Origin: Chloroflexota bacterium
GTDB lineage: Bacteria; Chloroflexota; Dormibacteria; Dormibacterales; Dormibacteraceae
Direction of reading: 5' to 3'
Assembly: GCA_005880755.1 (NCBI GenBank)
Contig: VBGV01000066.1
Span: forward strand, 1 to 15,565
DNA length: 15,565 nucleotides
Shown in pieces: positions 1 to 7,323 of the stretch (its first letter is position 1; every line of letters starts with the position of its first letter). Under the pieces are notes generated by a model, which was not told the origin of the DNA, searched no databases, and saw only the letters and a program-made list of their open reading frames with translations. Made by a program: the position numbers and the translations under genes.

Positions 1-539
1 ATCTCGGCCGGAAGCGCGTTGTTGACCACGATCGGGCCTGGGTGCTGTGTCCGCCACCACGTGACGCTGAAGTGCACCACCGGCACGTCGATGAACCCGA
101 AGATGCCGACCACCGCCGCGATTCGCGCGGCCCCACGCCCCGACTCAGCCAGCCGGCGCACGAGCAGGTAGCCGGCGTAGATGATCCACAGCACGAGCGT
201 GGAGGTGAGGCGTGCGTCCCACGTCCAGAACGAGCCCCAGATTGGCTTCGCCCAGAGCATCCCCATCACAAGGGTGACGGTCGTGAACAGGACACCGACC
301 AGCGCCCCCGCACGCGCAAATCGATCCGCCGCCGGGCTCTCGTTGCGCAGATAGATGATGCCGCCGACCAGCACCACCGCGAAACATCCGTAGGCGGCAA
401 TCGCGGAGCTCACGTGCAGGTAGAAGATTCGTTGCACGGGACCCTGCAGCGCATCGCCAGGAGCGTAGAGGAAGATCGCGCCCGCCGCCACCAGCATCAA
501 GGCGACGGCAGCGGCCGCCGCCTTCTCATACCTATTCAT
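1..539 (-). CDS. ccmC: Heme exporter/handling protein CcmC (partial, 3' end beyond window)
   Basis: CcmC is the membrane protein of System I cytochrome c maturation that presents heme to CcmE on the outer face of the membrane. The visible 179 residues contain several hydrophobic helices and the tryptophan-rich heme motif WGSFWTWDARLTS at residues 101-113. The two conserved periplasmic histidines are also present: H42 in FYLHV and H156 in VVHFSVTWWRTQHPG. The ATG at 539 overlaps the ccmB stop codon (ATGAATAG), so translation is coupled. The reading frame is open at base 1. The family is usually around 200-250 residues, so a modest C-terminal piece is missing because of the window edge, not because the gene is broken. 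The WWD motif makes the identification firm; a CcsA-type protein is excluded by size and by the neighbours. Confidence 0.94.
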   Translation of the reverse strand, partial: MNRYEKAAAAAVALMLVAAGAIFLYAPGDALQGPVQRIFYLHVSSAIAAYGCFAVVLVGGIIYLRNESPAADRFARAGALVGVLFTTVTLVMGMLWAKPIWGSFWTWDARLTSTLVLWIIYAGYLLVRRLAESGRGAARIAAVVGIFGFIDVPVVHFSVTWWRTQHPGPIVVNNALPAE

Positions 540-1194
540 CGAGCACGAAGCGGGCGGCCAGCGAAGTGAGCACCACGAAAAGTATGTCGAAGTCGATCAG
601 AAGGCCGATCGCCTGCTGGTAGTTGCCCGGCAATCCCATCGCGGACTGCACCGCCACACCGCCGGCGATCACGAACGGGATCCACAGCGGAAGAGTGAGC
701 AGCGGAAGTAGCAGCTCGCGAGCGCGAACGCGCGCCACGATGGCGGCGAACAGGACTCCCAGCGCAGCCATGCCGAACGTTGCGAGCAGGACAGCGGCGA
801 CCACGTCACCTGAAAACGGCGTCCCGAACAAGATCGAAAGCGCCGGCAGCAAGACCGCCTCGCAGATCACGAGCAGCGCACCCGCAGCCAGTGCTTTGCC
901 GGCAAAGATCGCCACCGGCGACGCGGGCGTCATGAGCATCGCTTCGAGCGAGGCCTGCTCCCGCTCGGCGGCAAAGGTGCGGCCGAACGCGACCAGGCCG
1001 GCGAACACGAGCGCGAGCCACAGGATCCCCGGCGCGATGGTGGTCGCGTTGCGCGAGTCGATCTGGAAACCGAAGTTCCCGATGAGCAGCGCGAGGATGA
1101 TGAACTGGGCCAGCGCAGGGACGACCTCGCGCGTGCGCCACTCCGAGCGGAGGTCCTTGCGCGCGACCGCGAGCGCGACGCGAAATGGATTCAT
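532..1194 (-). CDS. ccmB: Heme exporter subunit CcmB
   Basis: CcmB is the membrane subunit of the CcmAB ABC complex. With CcmC, the complex uses ATP to release holo-CcmE for heme delivery. The 220-residue protein has the family's normal length and about six hydrophobic helices. The conserved cytoplasmic segment FAAEREQASLEAMLMTPAS sits near residues 80-98, and RARELLLPLLTLPLWIPF near residues 156-173 is the CcmB hallmark. The chosen start, ATG at 1194, overlaps the ccmA stop as ATGA. An in-frame upstream ATG at 1263 would add residues that read through the ccmA 3' end and match nothing in the family. The gene overlaps ccmC at its 3' end. Confidence 0.94.
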   Translation of the reverse strand: MNPFRVALAVARKDLRSEWRTREVVPALAQFIILALLIGNFGFQIDSRNATTIAPGILWLALVFAGLVAFGRTFAAEREQASLEAMLMTPASPVAIFAGKALAAGALLVICEAVLLPALSILFGTPFSGDVVAAVLLATFGMAALGVLFAAIVARVRARELLLPLLTLPLWIPFVIAGGVAVQSAMGLPGNYQQAIGLLIDFDILFVVLTSLAARFVLDE

Positions 1195-1835
1195 TGCACG
1201 ACACGAAGGCGGGTCGCGGTGCCCACCGACCGGCCGTGACGCAAGACCAGGGTTCGCGGGCACAGCCTGTTCGCGAGCGCGTGGTCGTGGGTCGCGAGGA
1301 CGACCGTCTTGTCGCGCATCATCGCCATCAACAGGTCGGCGGCGTCGGGTCCCAGGCTGGCGTCCGGCTCGTCGAGGATCAGGAGCCGTGGCTCGTGGAG
1401 GATGGCCCGGCCGATCGCCAGGCGCTGCTGCATGCCTCGCGAAAGCTGGTCGGAGCGCCGGTGAGCGACCATTTTCAGCCCGACCGCATCCAGCACCTCC
1501 TGGACGCGGGACCGGGCGACGTCCTGCAGGTCGCAGAAGAACTGGAGATTCTCGGCCGCGGACAGCGCCGGGTACAGACCGGGCGCATGCGCGACGTAGC
1601 CGAGGTAGTGGCGAAGGCGGCGGCGCTCGCGGAAGGCGTCCAGCCCGGCGATCTGCAGCTGGCCGGCGGTCGGCCGCAGGGCCGTGGCAAGGATTCGCAA
1701 CAGGGTCGTCTTGCCGGCGCCGTTGTCGCCGAGCACCGCCATGTGCTCGCCCATGTCGAGGACCAGGTCGACCCCCTCCAGCGCAGGCTCGTTGCCAAAG
1801 TGGTGGGTCAGGCCGTTGGCGACGATGATGCTCAC
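1191..1835 (-). CDS. ccmA: Heme exporter ATP-binding protein CcmA
   Basis: CcmA is the cytoplasmic ATPase of the CcmAB complex in cytochrome c maturation. The 214-residue ABC domain carries the Walker A motif GDNGAGKTT (residues 36-44), the ABC signature LSRGMQQR (131-138), Walker B LLILDEPD (151-158) and the H-loop histidine in ATHDH (about 183). The length is typical for CcmA, which is shorter than most ABC ATPases. The start is GTG at 1835. Its first bases overlap the TGA of the small membrane peptide gene just upstream (GTGA), and its own TGA overlaps the ccmB ATG. No ATG fits the N-terminus better. The position between ccmF and ccmB settles the identity against other ABC ATPases. Confidence 0.95.
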   Translation of the reverse strand: MSIIVANGLTHHFGNEPALEGVDLVLDMGEHMAVLGDNGAGKTTLLRILATALRPTAGQLQIAGLDAFRERRRLRHYLGYVAHAPGLYPALSAAENLQFFCDLQDVARSRVQEVLDAVGLKMVAHRRSDQLSRGMQQRLAIGRAILHEPRLLILDEPDASLGPDAADLLMAMMRDKTVVLATHDHALANRLCPRTLVLRHGRSVGTATRLRVVQ

Positions 1836-1921
1836 GGTTGGTCCGGGGGAGTCTTGATGAGCGGCCAGAGCACGAAGGGACCTGCCAGGAACAGGAGCAG
1901 CGTCGCGACGATTATCGCCAT
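1832..1921 (-). CDS. Small single-pass membrane peptide in ccm operon (CcmD-like or CcmI-N-terminus-like)
   Basis: A 29-codon ORF fills the space between ccmF and ccmA. Its ATG lies two bases after the ccmF stop and its TGA overlaps the ccmA GTG start as GTGA, so it is locked into the translational chain. The peptide is almost entirely one hydrophobic helix (residues 2-18), followed by FVLWPLIK and a short PPDQP tail. Tiny single-helix proteins such as CcmD (which binds CcmC/CcmE) are normal in ccm operons. The helix ending in VLWPL also recalls the N-terminal segment of CcmI-type proteins. Which of these it corresponds to cannot be decided from sequence alone, and the function is inferred from position. 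No strong Shine-Dalgarno is seen; re-initiation after ccmF is likely. Confidence 0.6.
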   Translation of the reverse strand: MAIIVATLLLFLAGPFVLWPLIKTPPDQP

Positions 1922-1923
1922 CG

Positions 1924-3855
1924 CTACGCGGGGAGAGTAACCGGGATCCGCCGCCTTGCCAACTCCATCGCCGCGCTCCTCTCCCCCACGTTGCCGAGCA
2001 GGACGCCCAGGATGATCACCGCGCCGCCCGCCCAGATGAAGATCACGAGCGGGTTCACGAACACCCGAAACGTCGCCGAGCCGTCGGGGTTCGTGCCCGC
2101 GAGCACGACGTAGACGTCGGCGGTCGGCGTGGTCGAGATGGCGACGTGGGTCAGCGCCTGCCCGCCGAGGCCGGCGTAGGTGGCCCGTGACGGCTCCAGC
2201 GTCTGGTCGCCGAATCGCATCCCGGCCACGAACTCGGTGTGGTCGGTGAGCTGCCGCTGCTCGGAACCCGTGTACGTGAGGCTGTAGCCCGCCACCGTGA
2301 CCGCCTCGCCCGGTTGGAGCGTCACGTCCTTTACCTGCTGGCCGAAGTGCGAGGCCGCCACGCCGGTCACGGCCACGACCAGCCCGAGGTGCGCGAGGTA
2401 GGCGCCGTAACGGCGGCGCTTGCGCAGGATGGACCGCGGTTTCCTCAGCGCCGCCCTCGCGTACTCGGTGAGGGCGGTCGCGCCCGCGGCCGCGGCCAGC
2501 GGAAAGGCGACCAGGGCGGGCGCCGAAGGCACTCCCGCGATCAATAGGACCATCAACGCGACGATTGCGGCCGCGACCGGCCAGCGCAGAGCGCGCAGCG
2601 TCGCGCGTCCGGCATGCCGCCAGGGGAGCAGCGGGCCCACGGCGAGCAGAGCCAGGATCGCCGCCAGCAGCGGTCCGGCGGCGCGCTCGTAGAACGAAGC
2701 GCCCGCGACGCGCTGGACGCCGAACATGCCCGAGACAAGTGGCAGGACGGTGCCCCACATCACGACCGCCACGACGCCGAGCAGCAGCAGGTTCTGCAGA
2801 ACGAACGCACCCTCACGCGACACCGCGGGCGCGGGCTTCGCCTCTACGCCCAGGTTGGAGCGCAACGTCAGCAGCAGCGCCGAGAACAGGAGACAGACGA
2901 CGAGGAAGCCAAAAAACCACGGTCCGATGGCGCTGATCGCGAACGTGTGCACCGACGGGACGACACCGCTGCGCACGATGAAGGTGCCGAACACGACCAG
3001 CAGGAACGCGGTGATCACGAGCCCGAAGTTCCACAAACGCAAGCGGCCTCTCCTCTCCTGGACCTGCGAGGAGTGCAGGTAGGCGGTCGTGGCGAGCCAC
3101 GGCATGAGGGCCACGTTCTCGACCGGGTCCCATCCCCAGTAGCCACCCCAGCCGAGCACGTGATACGCCCACCACATGCCGAGCAGCAGGCCTGTGGTCT
3201 GCAGGCTCCAGGCAAGAAGCGCGAAGCGGCGCGTGTGTGTGATCCAGGCCGCGTCGACGCGACGCGCGAGCAGCGCGGCGCACGCAAAGCTGAAGGGGAT
3301 CGCGAAGGACGCGAACCCCGCGAGCACGACCGGCGGGTGGATCAGCATGCCGCCGTCGCGCAGGATCGGGTTCAGCCCCAGGCCGTCCGGCGGCGTGACC
3401 GAAAGCACGTCGAATGGGCTGGCCACGACCGCCAGCACGAACAAAAAGAAGGTGAGGATGGAGGCGAGGATCCCCGCCGCGTACGCAGCGACGCGCCCCC
3501 CCAGCGACGCACTCGCGAGCAGCGAAGCGCTGCCCAGAATGCCGAGGATCACCGTCCAGTAGAGGAGCGATCCCTCCTGCCCGCCGTAGAACGCCGCGGC
3601 CACAAGCGCGGTCGGGGTCGAGAGGTCGGTGTGCTCGACGACATAGGCGAGCGAGAAGTCATGCGTGAGCAACGCAACCTCGAGCACCACGGCGCTGAGG
3701 AATGTCATCGCGGCCGCGGCGTAAAAAGCGCGGCGCCCGACCTGGATGAAGGTCTCGCTCTGGCGGATGCCAGACCAGAACGAGAGCAGCGAAGAGAAGC
3801 CGCCCATCACGAGGGCCGCCAGGAGGGCGCCGGCACCGAGATAGCCGAGGATCAT
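1924..3855 (-). CDS. ccmF: Cytochrome c heme lyase subunit CcmF
   Basis: CcmF is the large membrane component of the heme ligation complex that attaches heme to apocytochrome c. The protein is 643 residues with many transmembrane helices. The WWD heme motif WGGYWGWDPVENVALMPWL lies at residues 236-254. All four functional histidines are visible: H173 (LIHPPVV), H261 (YLHSS), H303 (PSVHTFA) and H489 (YLAHLG). The first three fall at the same numbers as in the Escherichia coli protein if translation starts at ATG 3855. That start also overlaps the ccmE stop as ATGA. An in-frame ATG at 3891 would add 12 residues and is less likely. The C-terminal soluble segment is followed by a last helix near residues 610-630. 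The gene looks intact. Confidence 0.96.
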   Translation of the reverse strand: MILGYLGAGALLAALVMGGFSSLLSFWSGIRQSETFIQVGRRAFYAAAAMTFLSAVVLEVALLTHDFSLAYVVEHTDLSTPTALVAAAFYGGQEGSLLYWTVILGILGSASLLASASLGGRVAAYAAGILASILTFFLFVLAVVASPFDVLSVTPPDGLGLNPILRDGGMLIHPPVVLAGFASFAIPFSFACAALLARRVDAAWITHTRRFALLAWSLQTTGLLLGMWWAYHVLGWGGYWGWDPVENVALMPWLATTAYLHSSQVQERRGRLRLWNFGLVITAFLLVVFGTFIVRSGVVPSVHTFAISAIGPWFFGFLVVCLLFSALLLTLRSNLGVEAKPAPAVSREGAFVLQNLLLLGVVAVVMWGTVLPLVSGMFGVQRVAGASFYERAAGPLLAAILALLAVGPLLPWRHAGRATLRALRWPVAAAIVALMVLLIAGVPSAPALVAFPLAAAAGATALTEYARAALRKPRSILRKRRRYGAYLAHLGLVVAVTGVAASHFGQQVKDVTLQPGEAVTVAGYSLTYTGSEQRQLTDHTEFVAGMRFGDQTLEPSRATYAGLGGQALTHVAISTTPTADVYVVLAGTNPDGSATFRVFVNPLVIFIWAGGAVIILGVLLGNVGERSAAMELARRRIPVTLPA

Positions 3856-4231
3856 TTGACGTACGGCTGAGTCGAGAAGCGGGACGGGCATTTCGCGAGC
3901 AGCGTCCGCGCGTGGAAGACACCGTCGCCACCCAGCTTGCCCTCGACCACGACCGTGATGCCCGGCTTGAAGATGTCGGGCAGCGTGCCGGTGTATTGCA
4001 CCGGCATGGACGCGGTCCCGTCTTTCTCGGTGAAGGTCACGTGCAGGCCGTCACTCTTGTGCACGTCGTCCTGCACCACGCCGGCCACGCGCACGTCGCC
4101 GGCCGTGGCGTGGGCCTGCAGCTCGGAAACTGTCATGTAGTACTCGGTCGCTCCACCGGACGCCGAGTAGATGAGGTAGCCGACGCACGCGGCGACGACC
4201 GCCCCGGGCAGACCCCACCTCATCGCGATGC

Positions 4232-4235
<4 letters not shown>
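3852..4235 (-). CDS. ccmE: Heme chaperone CcmE, cysteine-type variant
   Basis: CcmE is the membrane-anchored periplasmic chaperone that binds heme covalently and passes it to CcmF. The 127-residue protein has an N-terminal membrane anchor (residues 7-23), then the beta-barrel domain with DVRVAGVV, TLPDIFKPG and VVEGKLGGDGVFHARTLLAKC. In canonical CcmE the heme attachment site is HxxxY. Here the aligned segment is C116-P-S-R-F120, so Cys replaces His and Phe replaces Tyr; a Tyr occurs five residues further on (Y125). Cys-type CcmE (CxxxY) is known from some bacteria and archaea. The start is taken as GTG 4235 because it overlaps the ccmG stop (GTGA). ATG 4223, four codons later, is an alternative. 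The stop overlaps the ccmF ATG. Confidence 0.9.
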
Positions 4236-4756
<521 letters not shown>

Positions 4757-4761
4757 GGAGT

Positions 4762-5988
4762 CTAGTCGAGGCCGTTTGCGGTCGCGATTCGCGCGTACAG
4801 CCGCCCGCTTGGCTTGACCGTCCGCTCGAGCGTCTTGCGGTCGACCCCGATCAAACCGAACTGCGCCGTGTAGCCCCGCGCCCACTCGAAGTTGTCCATG
4901 TTCGTCCAGTGGAAGTAACCGCGGACGTCGATGCCATCCTCGATCGCCGCATGGACGTTGGACAGGACGTCGGTCAGGTACCTCTCGCGCCGCGTGTCGT
5001 CCGCGGTGGCGATGCCGTTCTCCGTGATGTAGACCGGCTTGCCGTACCGTCGCACCTCGCCCAGCACCGCACGCATCCAGGCCGGCTCGGAAACCCACCC
5101 CATCTCCGTGGGCTCGGCGCCAGGCGGGTTGAACCGGCGCACGAACTGGTTCCCGGGGCTCCGCGGATCGAAGGCGACCATCTGTCCCCAGTAGTGGGCG
5201 ATCCCGATATAGTCGCTCGTCGTTTCGACCACGCGCCGCAGCTGCGCGAATCCGACGGGCCACCTGTCGATTACCGACTGGACGACTTTCGTGGCGAGGC
5301 GGTCGCGACGCCTGCGCGAAGCGGCCATGAACAGGAACTTGTGGTGCGACAGGCCAACCGGCGCGTCGGGCCACCTGCGTTTGATCGCGGCGTACGCGAG
5401 CTCGTGCGCGCGGTGCAAGTTTCGGGTCACCACGTATTGGCCGGGCAGGTCACCGTGACGGCCGGGCGGGAACTCGCCGGTGATCCAGCCGTTAGCGCCG
5501 TAGATGCCGGGCTCGTTGATGGTGCACCAGATGGCGACCAGGTCTCCGAGCTCATCGACGACACGATGCACGTAGGGCATGAATGCACGCGCCGAACCGC
5601 GAGCGGTCCAGCCGCCTTTGCGCGCGAACCACTGCGGGTTGGTGAAGTGATGCAGCGTGACCATGGGCGTGATCCCCTGCTCGCGCAGCTCGCCGAGCAC
5701 GTCGCGGTAGTGACGGATCTGCCTGGAGTCGAATTCACCCTCTGAAGGCTCGATGCGGGCCCACTCGATGGAAAGCCTGTGGGCGTTCTGGTTCAGCTCC
5801 CGCAGCAGCGCGAAATCTTCGCGGTAGCGGTGGTAGTGATCGCAGGCCACCGCAGAGGTGTCTCCGTTGGCGATCCGTCCGGGTTGCTGCTCCCACTCCC
5901 ACCAGTCCGAGTTCCGGTTGTCACCCTCGACCTGGTGCGCGGCGCTGGACGTGCCCCAGAGAAACCCTTTCGGAAAAACCCTCTGCAA
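4762..5988 (-). CDS. Glycoside hydrolase family 1 beta-glycosidase
   Basis: This is a GH1 retaining beta-glycosidase, probably a cytoplasmic beta-glucosidase. The 408 residues begin with the family's opening FPKGFLWGTSSAAHQVEG (Q19 for sugar binding). H113 is in TLHHFTNP. The acid/base glutamate is E159 in CTINEP, the nucleophile is E323 in YITENG, and the aglycone/sugar end is HWTNMDNFEWARGY (W361, E368, W369). No signal peptide is visible. The region usually read as GINYY is IGIAHYW here, so the substrate may differ from plain cellobiose. The start is the TTG at 5988, two bases after the histidine phosphatase stop. The frame stays open upstream to an ATG at 6153, but those residues are Arg/Ala-rich shadow of the neighbour. 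It is an unusual partner for ccm genes. Confidence 0.9.
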   Translation of the reverse strand: MQRVFPKGFLWGTSSAAHQVEGDNRNSDWWEWEQQPGRIANGDTSAVACDHYHRYREDFALLRELNQNAHRLSIEWARIEPSEGEFDSRQIRHYRDVLGELREQGITPMVTLHHFTNPQWFARKGGWTARGSARAFMPYVHRVVDELGDLVAIWCTINEPGIYGANGWITGEFPPGRHGDLPGQYVVTRNLHRAHELAYAAIKRRWPDAPVGLSHHKFLFMAASRRRRDRLATKVVQSVIDRWPVGFAQLRRVVETTSDYIGIAHYWGQMVAFDPRSPGNQFVRRFNPPGAEPTEMGWVSEPAWMRAVLGEVRRYGKPVYITENGIATADDTRRERYLTDVLSNVHAAIEDGIDVRGYFHWTNMDNFEWARGYTAQFGLIGVDRKTLERTVKPSGRLYARIATANGLD

Positions 5989-5990
5989 AG

Positions 5991-6623
5991 CTAAGCGGCG
6001 GCGCTGGCCGGCTTCTCGACGTGCGGCGGCGGGATGTACCTCCAGCTCTTGGGCGTTTCGCCTTCCATCTCGAGCTCCAGCATGCCCGCCTTGCCGATGC
6101 CGCTGCGGTGCATCTCGCGCTCGTTTTGCGGTCGCCCGTCGAGCAGGATCCACGCTGCGTTCAGCGGGTCCGCGTGGCTCACGACGGCGATGGTCTCGTC
6201 TGGATGGTCTTTAGCGACTCGCCGCACGACGCGCAGCACCCGCTCGCCCATGGCCTCGATCGTCTCATCGCCGGGCAGCAGCCCCCGCTTCGCTTTGTGC
6301 ACGAGCCATAGCGGACGCCGGACCGGGATCTGCCAGTACGGAATCCCCTGCAGGTAGCGCGAGAACTCGGCCTCACGAAGCTCGGGGTCCGACTCGAGCG
6401 CAGGGCGAGGCGTCAATTGGTCGGCGATGATCCGCGCGGTCTCCACCGCCCGCTCGAGCGGGCTGTGCACGATGTGAGTCAGCCCCGCCTCTCGAAGCTC
6501 CGCTCCCACCGCGGCGGCCTGAGCCCGGCCAAGCGCGCTGAGGTGAAAGCCGTCGAGGTGGCCGTAGAGCACCCGGTGCGGGTTTTCGACCTCCGCGTGC
6601 CGGATCAGAAAAAACTGAGTCAG
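5991..6623 (-). CDS. Histidine phosphatase superfamily protein (phosphoglycerate mutase-like), probable CTG start
   Basis: This is a member of the histidine phosphatase (phosphoglycerate mutase-like) superfamily, which transfers phosphate through a catalytic histidine; the substrate is not evident. The catalytic LIRHAE motif lies at codons 6-11, the conserved arginine in HSPLERAVETA near 54, and the second histidine in VVSHADPLNAA near 150. The RHAE motif lies upstream of every ATG, GTG or TTG in the frame. The first standard start is GTG 6572, which would remove the catalytic histidine. Upstream, an in-frame stop is reached without any standard start. The best candidate is CTG 6623, which overlaps the TGA of the preceding gene (CTGA), giving 210 residues by re-initiation. 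A sequencing error in the six-base A/T run at 6609-6614 is the alternative. Confidence 0.85.
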   Translation of the reverse strand: MTQFFLIRHAEVENPHRVLYGHLDGFHLSALGRAQAAAVGAELREAGLTHIVHSPLERAVETARIIADQLTPRPALESDPELREAEFSRYLQGIPYWQIPVRRPLWLVHKAKRGLLPGDETIEAMGERVLRVVRRVAKDHPDETIAVVSHADPLNAAWILLDGRPQNEREMHRSGIGKAGMLELEMEGETPKSWRYIPPPHVEKPASAAA

Positions 6624-7267
6624 GGCCTGTAGGCGCCGACCGTGGTGCGGTTCGTCCCGGCTGCGCGGCCGAAGTCGAGAGCCTGGTAAGACTCGCGCAG
6701 CAGGTTGCCGGTGTACTCACGGCGGTTCAGCACTCCTGCCTCGTCCACAGGGCGGTAGCCCGCGCCGATGGTCGCGGCGCCGCAGCTGACGGTGATGCGC
6801 TTCCAGGCGCCGGAGGTGCCGAAATCGTGAGATGCGATCGAGCGGCGGATCTTGTCCGCGGCCAGCGCCGCGCCGTGCTCGTCGGTTTCGGGCAGGACGA
6901 TCGCAAAGTGCGGCGGGCCGTCTACATCCAGGAATCCCACCGTGTCGGTGTCGCGGACGGCCTGGCCGAGGCGCTCAGCCAATTCCCGCAGCAAGCCCTC
7001 GATCTGGATCTGCTCGAGCTCCCTGTGGATGTGCTCGGCGTGGTCCAGCTCGACGACGAGCACGGAGAGAGGCCGGTGATAACGCACGGCGCGGTTCGCC
7101 TCCTGGCCGACCAGGGCGTTGACGAACTTGGAGTTCCAGATCCCGGTCGTCGGGTCGACCACGCCAAAGAGAGGACTCGAGCTGTGGTCGGACTGGCTGT
7201 GGCCGCAGCTTGGGCAGTACTGGGAGGTCTCCGGCACCTCCGAGTTGCAGTACCAGCAGGTCGTCAT
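6620..7267 (-). CDS. Zinc-ribbon protein with degenerate GGDEF domain
   Basis: The 215-residue protein starts with a zinc ribbon, CWYC at residues 4-7 and CPSC at 18-21. It continues into a GGDEF-type fold from about residue 38 (DPTTGIWN) to 207 (GTNRTTV). Supporting features are SVLVVELDH in the first strand, FAIVLPETD after the signature position and ITVSCGAA near 158-165. At the signature itself the sequence reads DGPPHF (116-121) instead of GGDEF, and the upstream Arg is lost. Diguanylate cyclase activity is therefore unlikely; it may bind nucleotide or act as a scaffold. No transmembrane segment is present. The start is set at ATG 7267; a TTG at 7276 in frame is an alternative. It is the first gene of the operon, with its promoter just upstream. 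Confidence 0.82.
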   Translation of the reverse strand: MTTCWYCNSEVPETSQYCPSCGHSQSDHSSSPLFGVVDPTTGIWNSKFVNALVGQEANRAVRYHRPLSVLVVELDHAEHIHRELEQIQIEGLLRELAERLGQAVRDTDTVGFLDVDGPPHFAIVLPETDEHGAALAADKIRRSIASHDFGTSGAWKRITVSCGAATIGAGYRPVDEAGVLNRREYTGNLLRESYQALDFGRAAGTNRTTVGAYRP

Positions 7268-7323
7268 GGGCGGCAATTCTAGGCCGCCGGCCCGGAGACC
7301 GCTCCCGGTTCAGAATTTGCAAG
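7268..7323. promoter_or_regulatory. Divergent promoter region between the GGDEF/ccm operon and rarA
   Basis: This 56-base gap separates two divergent start codons. On the minus strand TAGAAT (7281-7276) resembles a -10 box, eight bases before the ATG at 7267. On the plus strand CAGAAT (7311-7316) lies seven bases before the rarA ATG at 7324. Neither gene has a clear Shine-Dalgarno, so nearly leaderless transcripts fit. No convincing -35 boxes are seen. This would be the only promoter outside coding sequence for the whole leftward ten-gene operon. Confidence 0.4.

Noticed and set aside
2614..3870. Long plus-strand reading frame of over 400 codons
   Set aside because: It lies antisense to ccmF, has a skewed Arg/Glu/His/Gln composition with no domain, and is a high-GC shadow. 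The frame at 623-1828 is rejected for the same reason.
4757..5374. Upstream extension of the ccmG frame to an ATG at 5374
   Set aside because: The extra 200 residues are antisense-like Arg/Ala-rich sequence in another frame of the GH1 gene. The signal anchor after ATG 4756 is the natural start.
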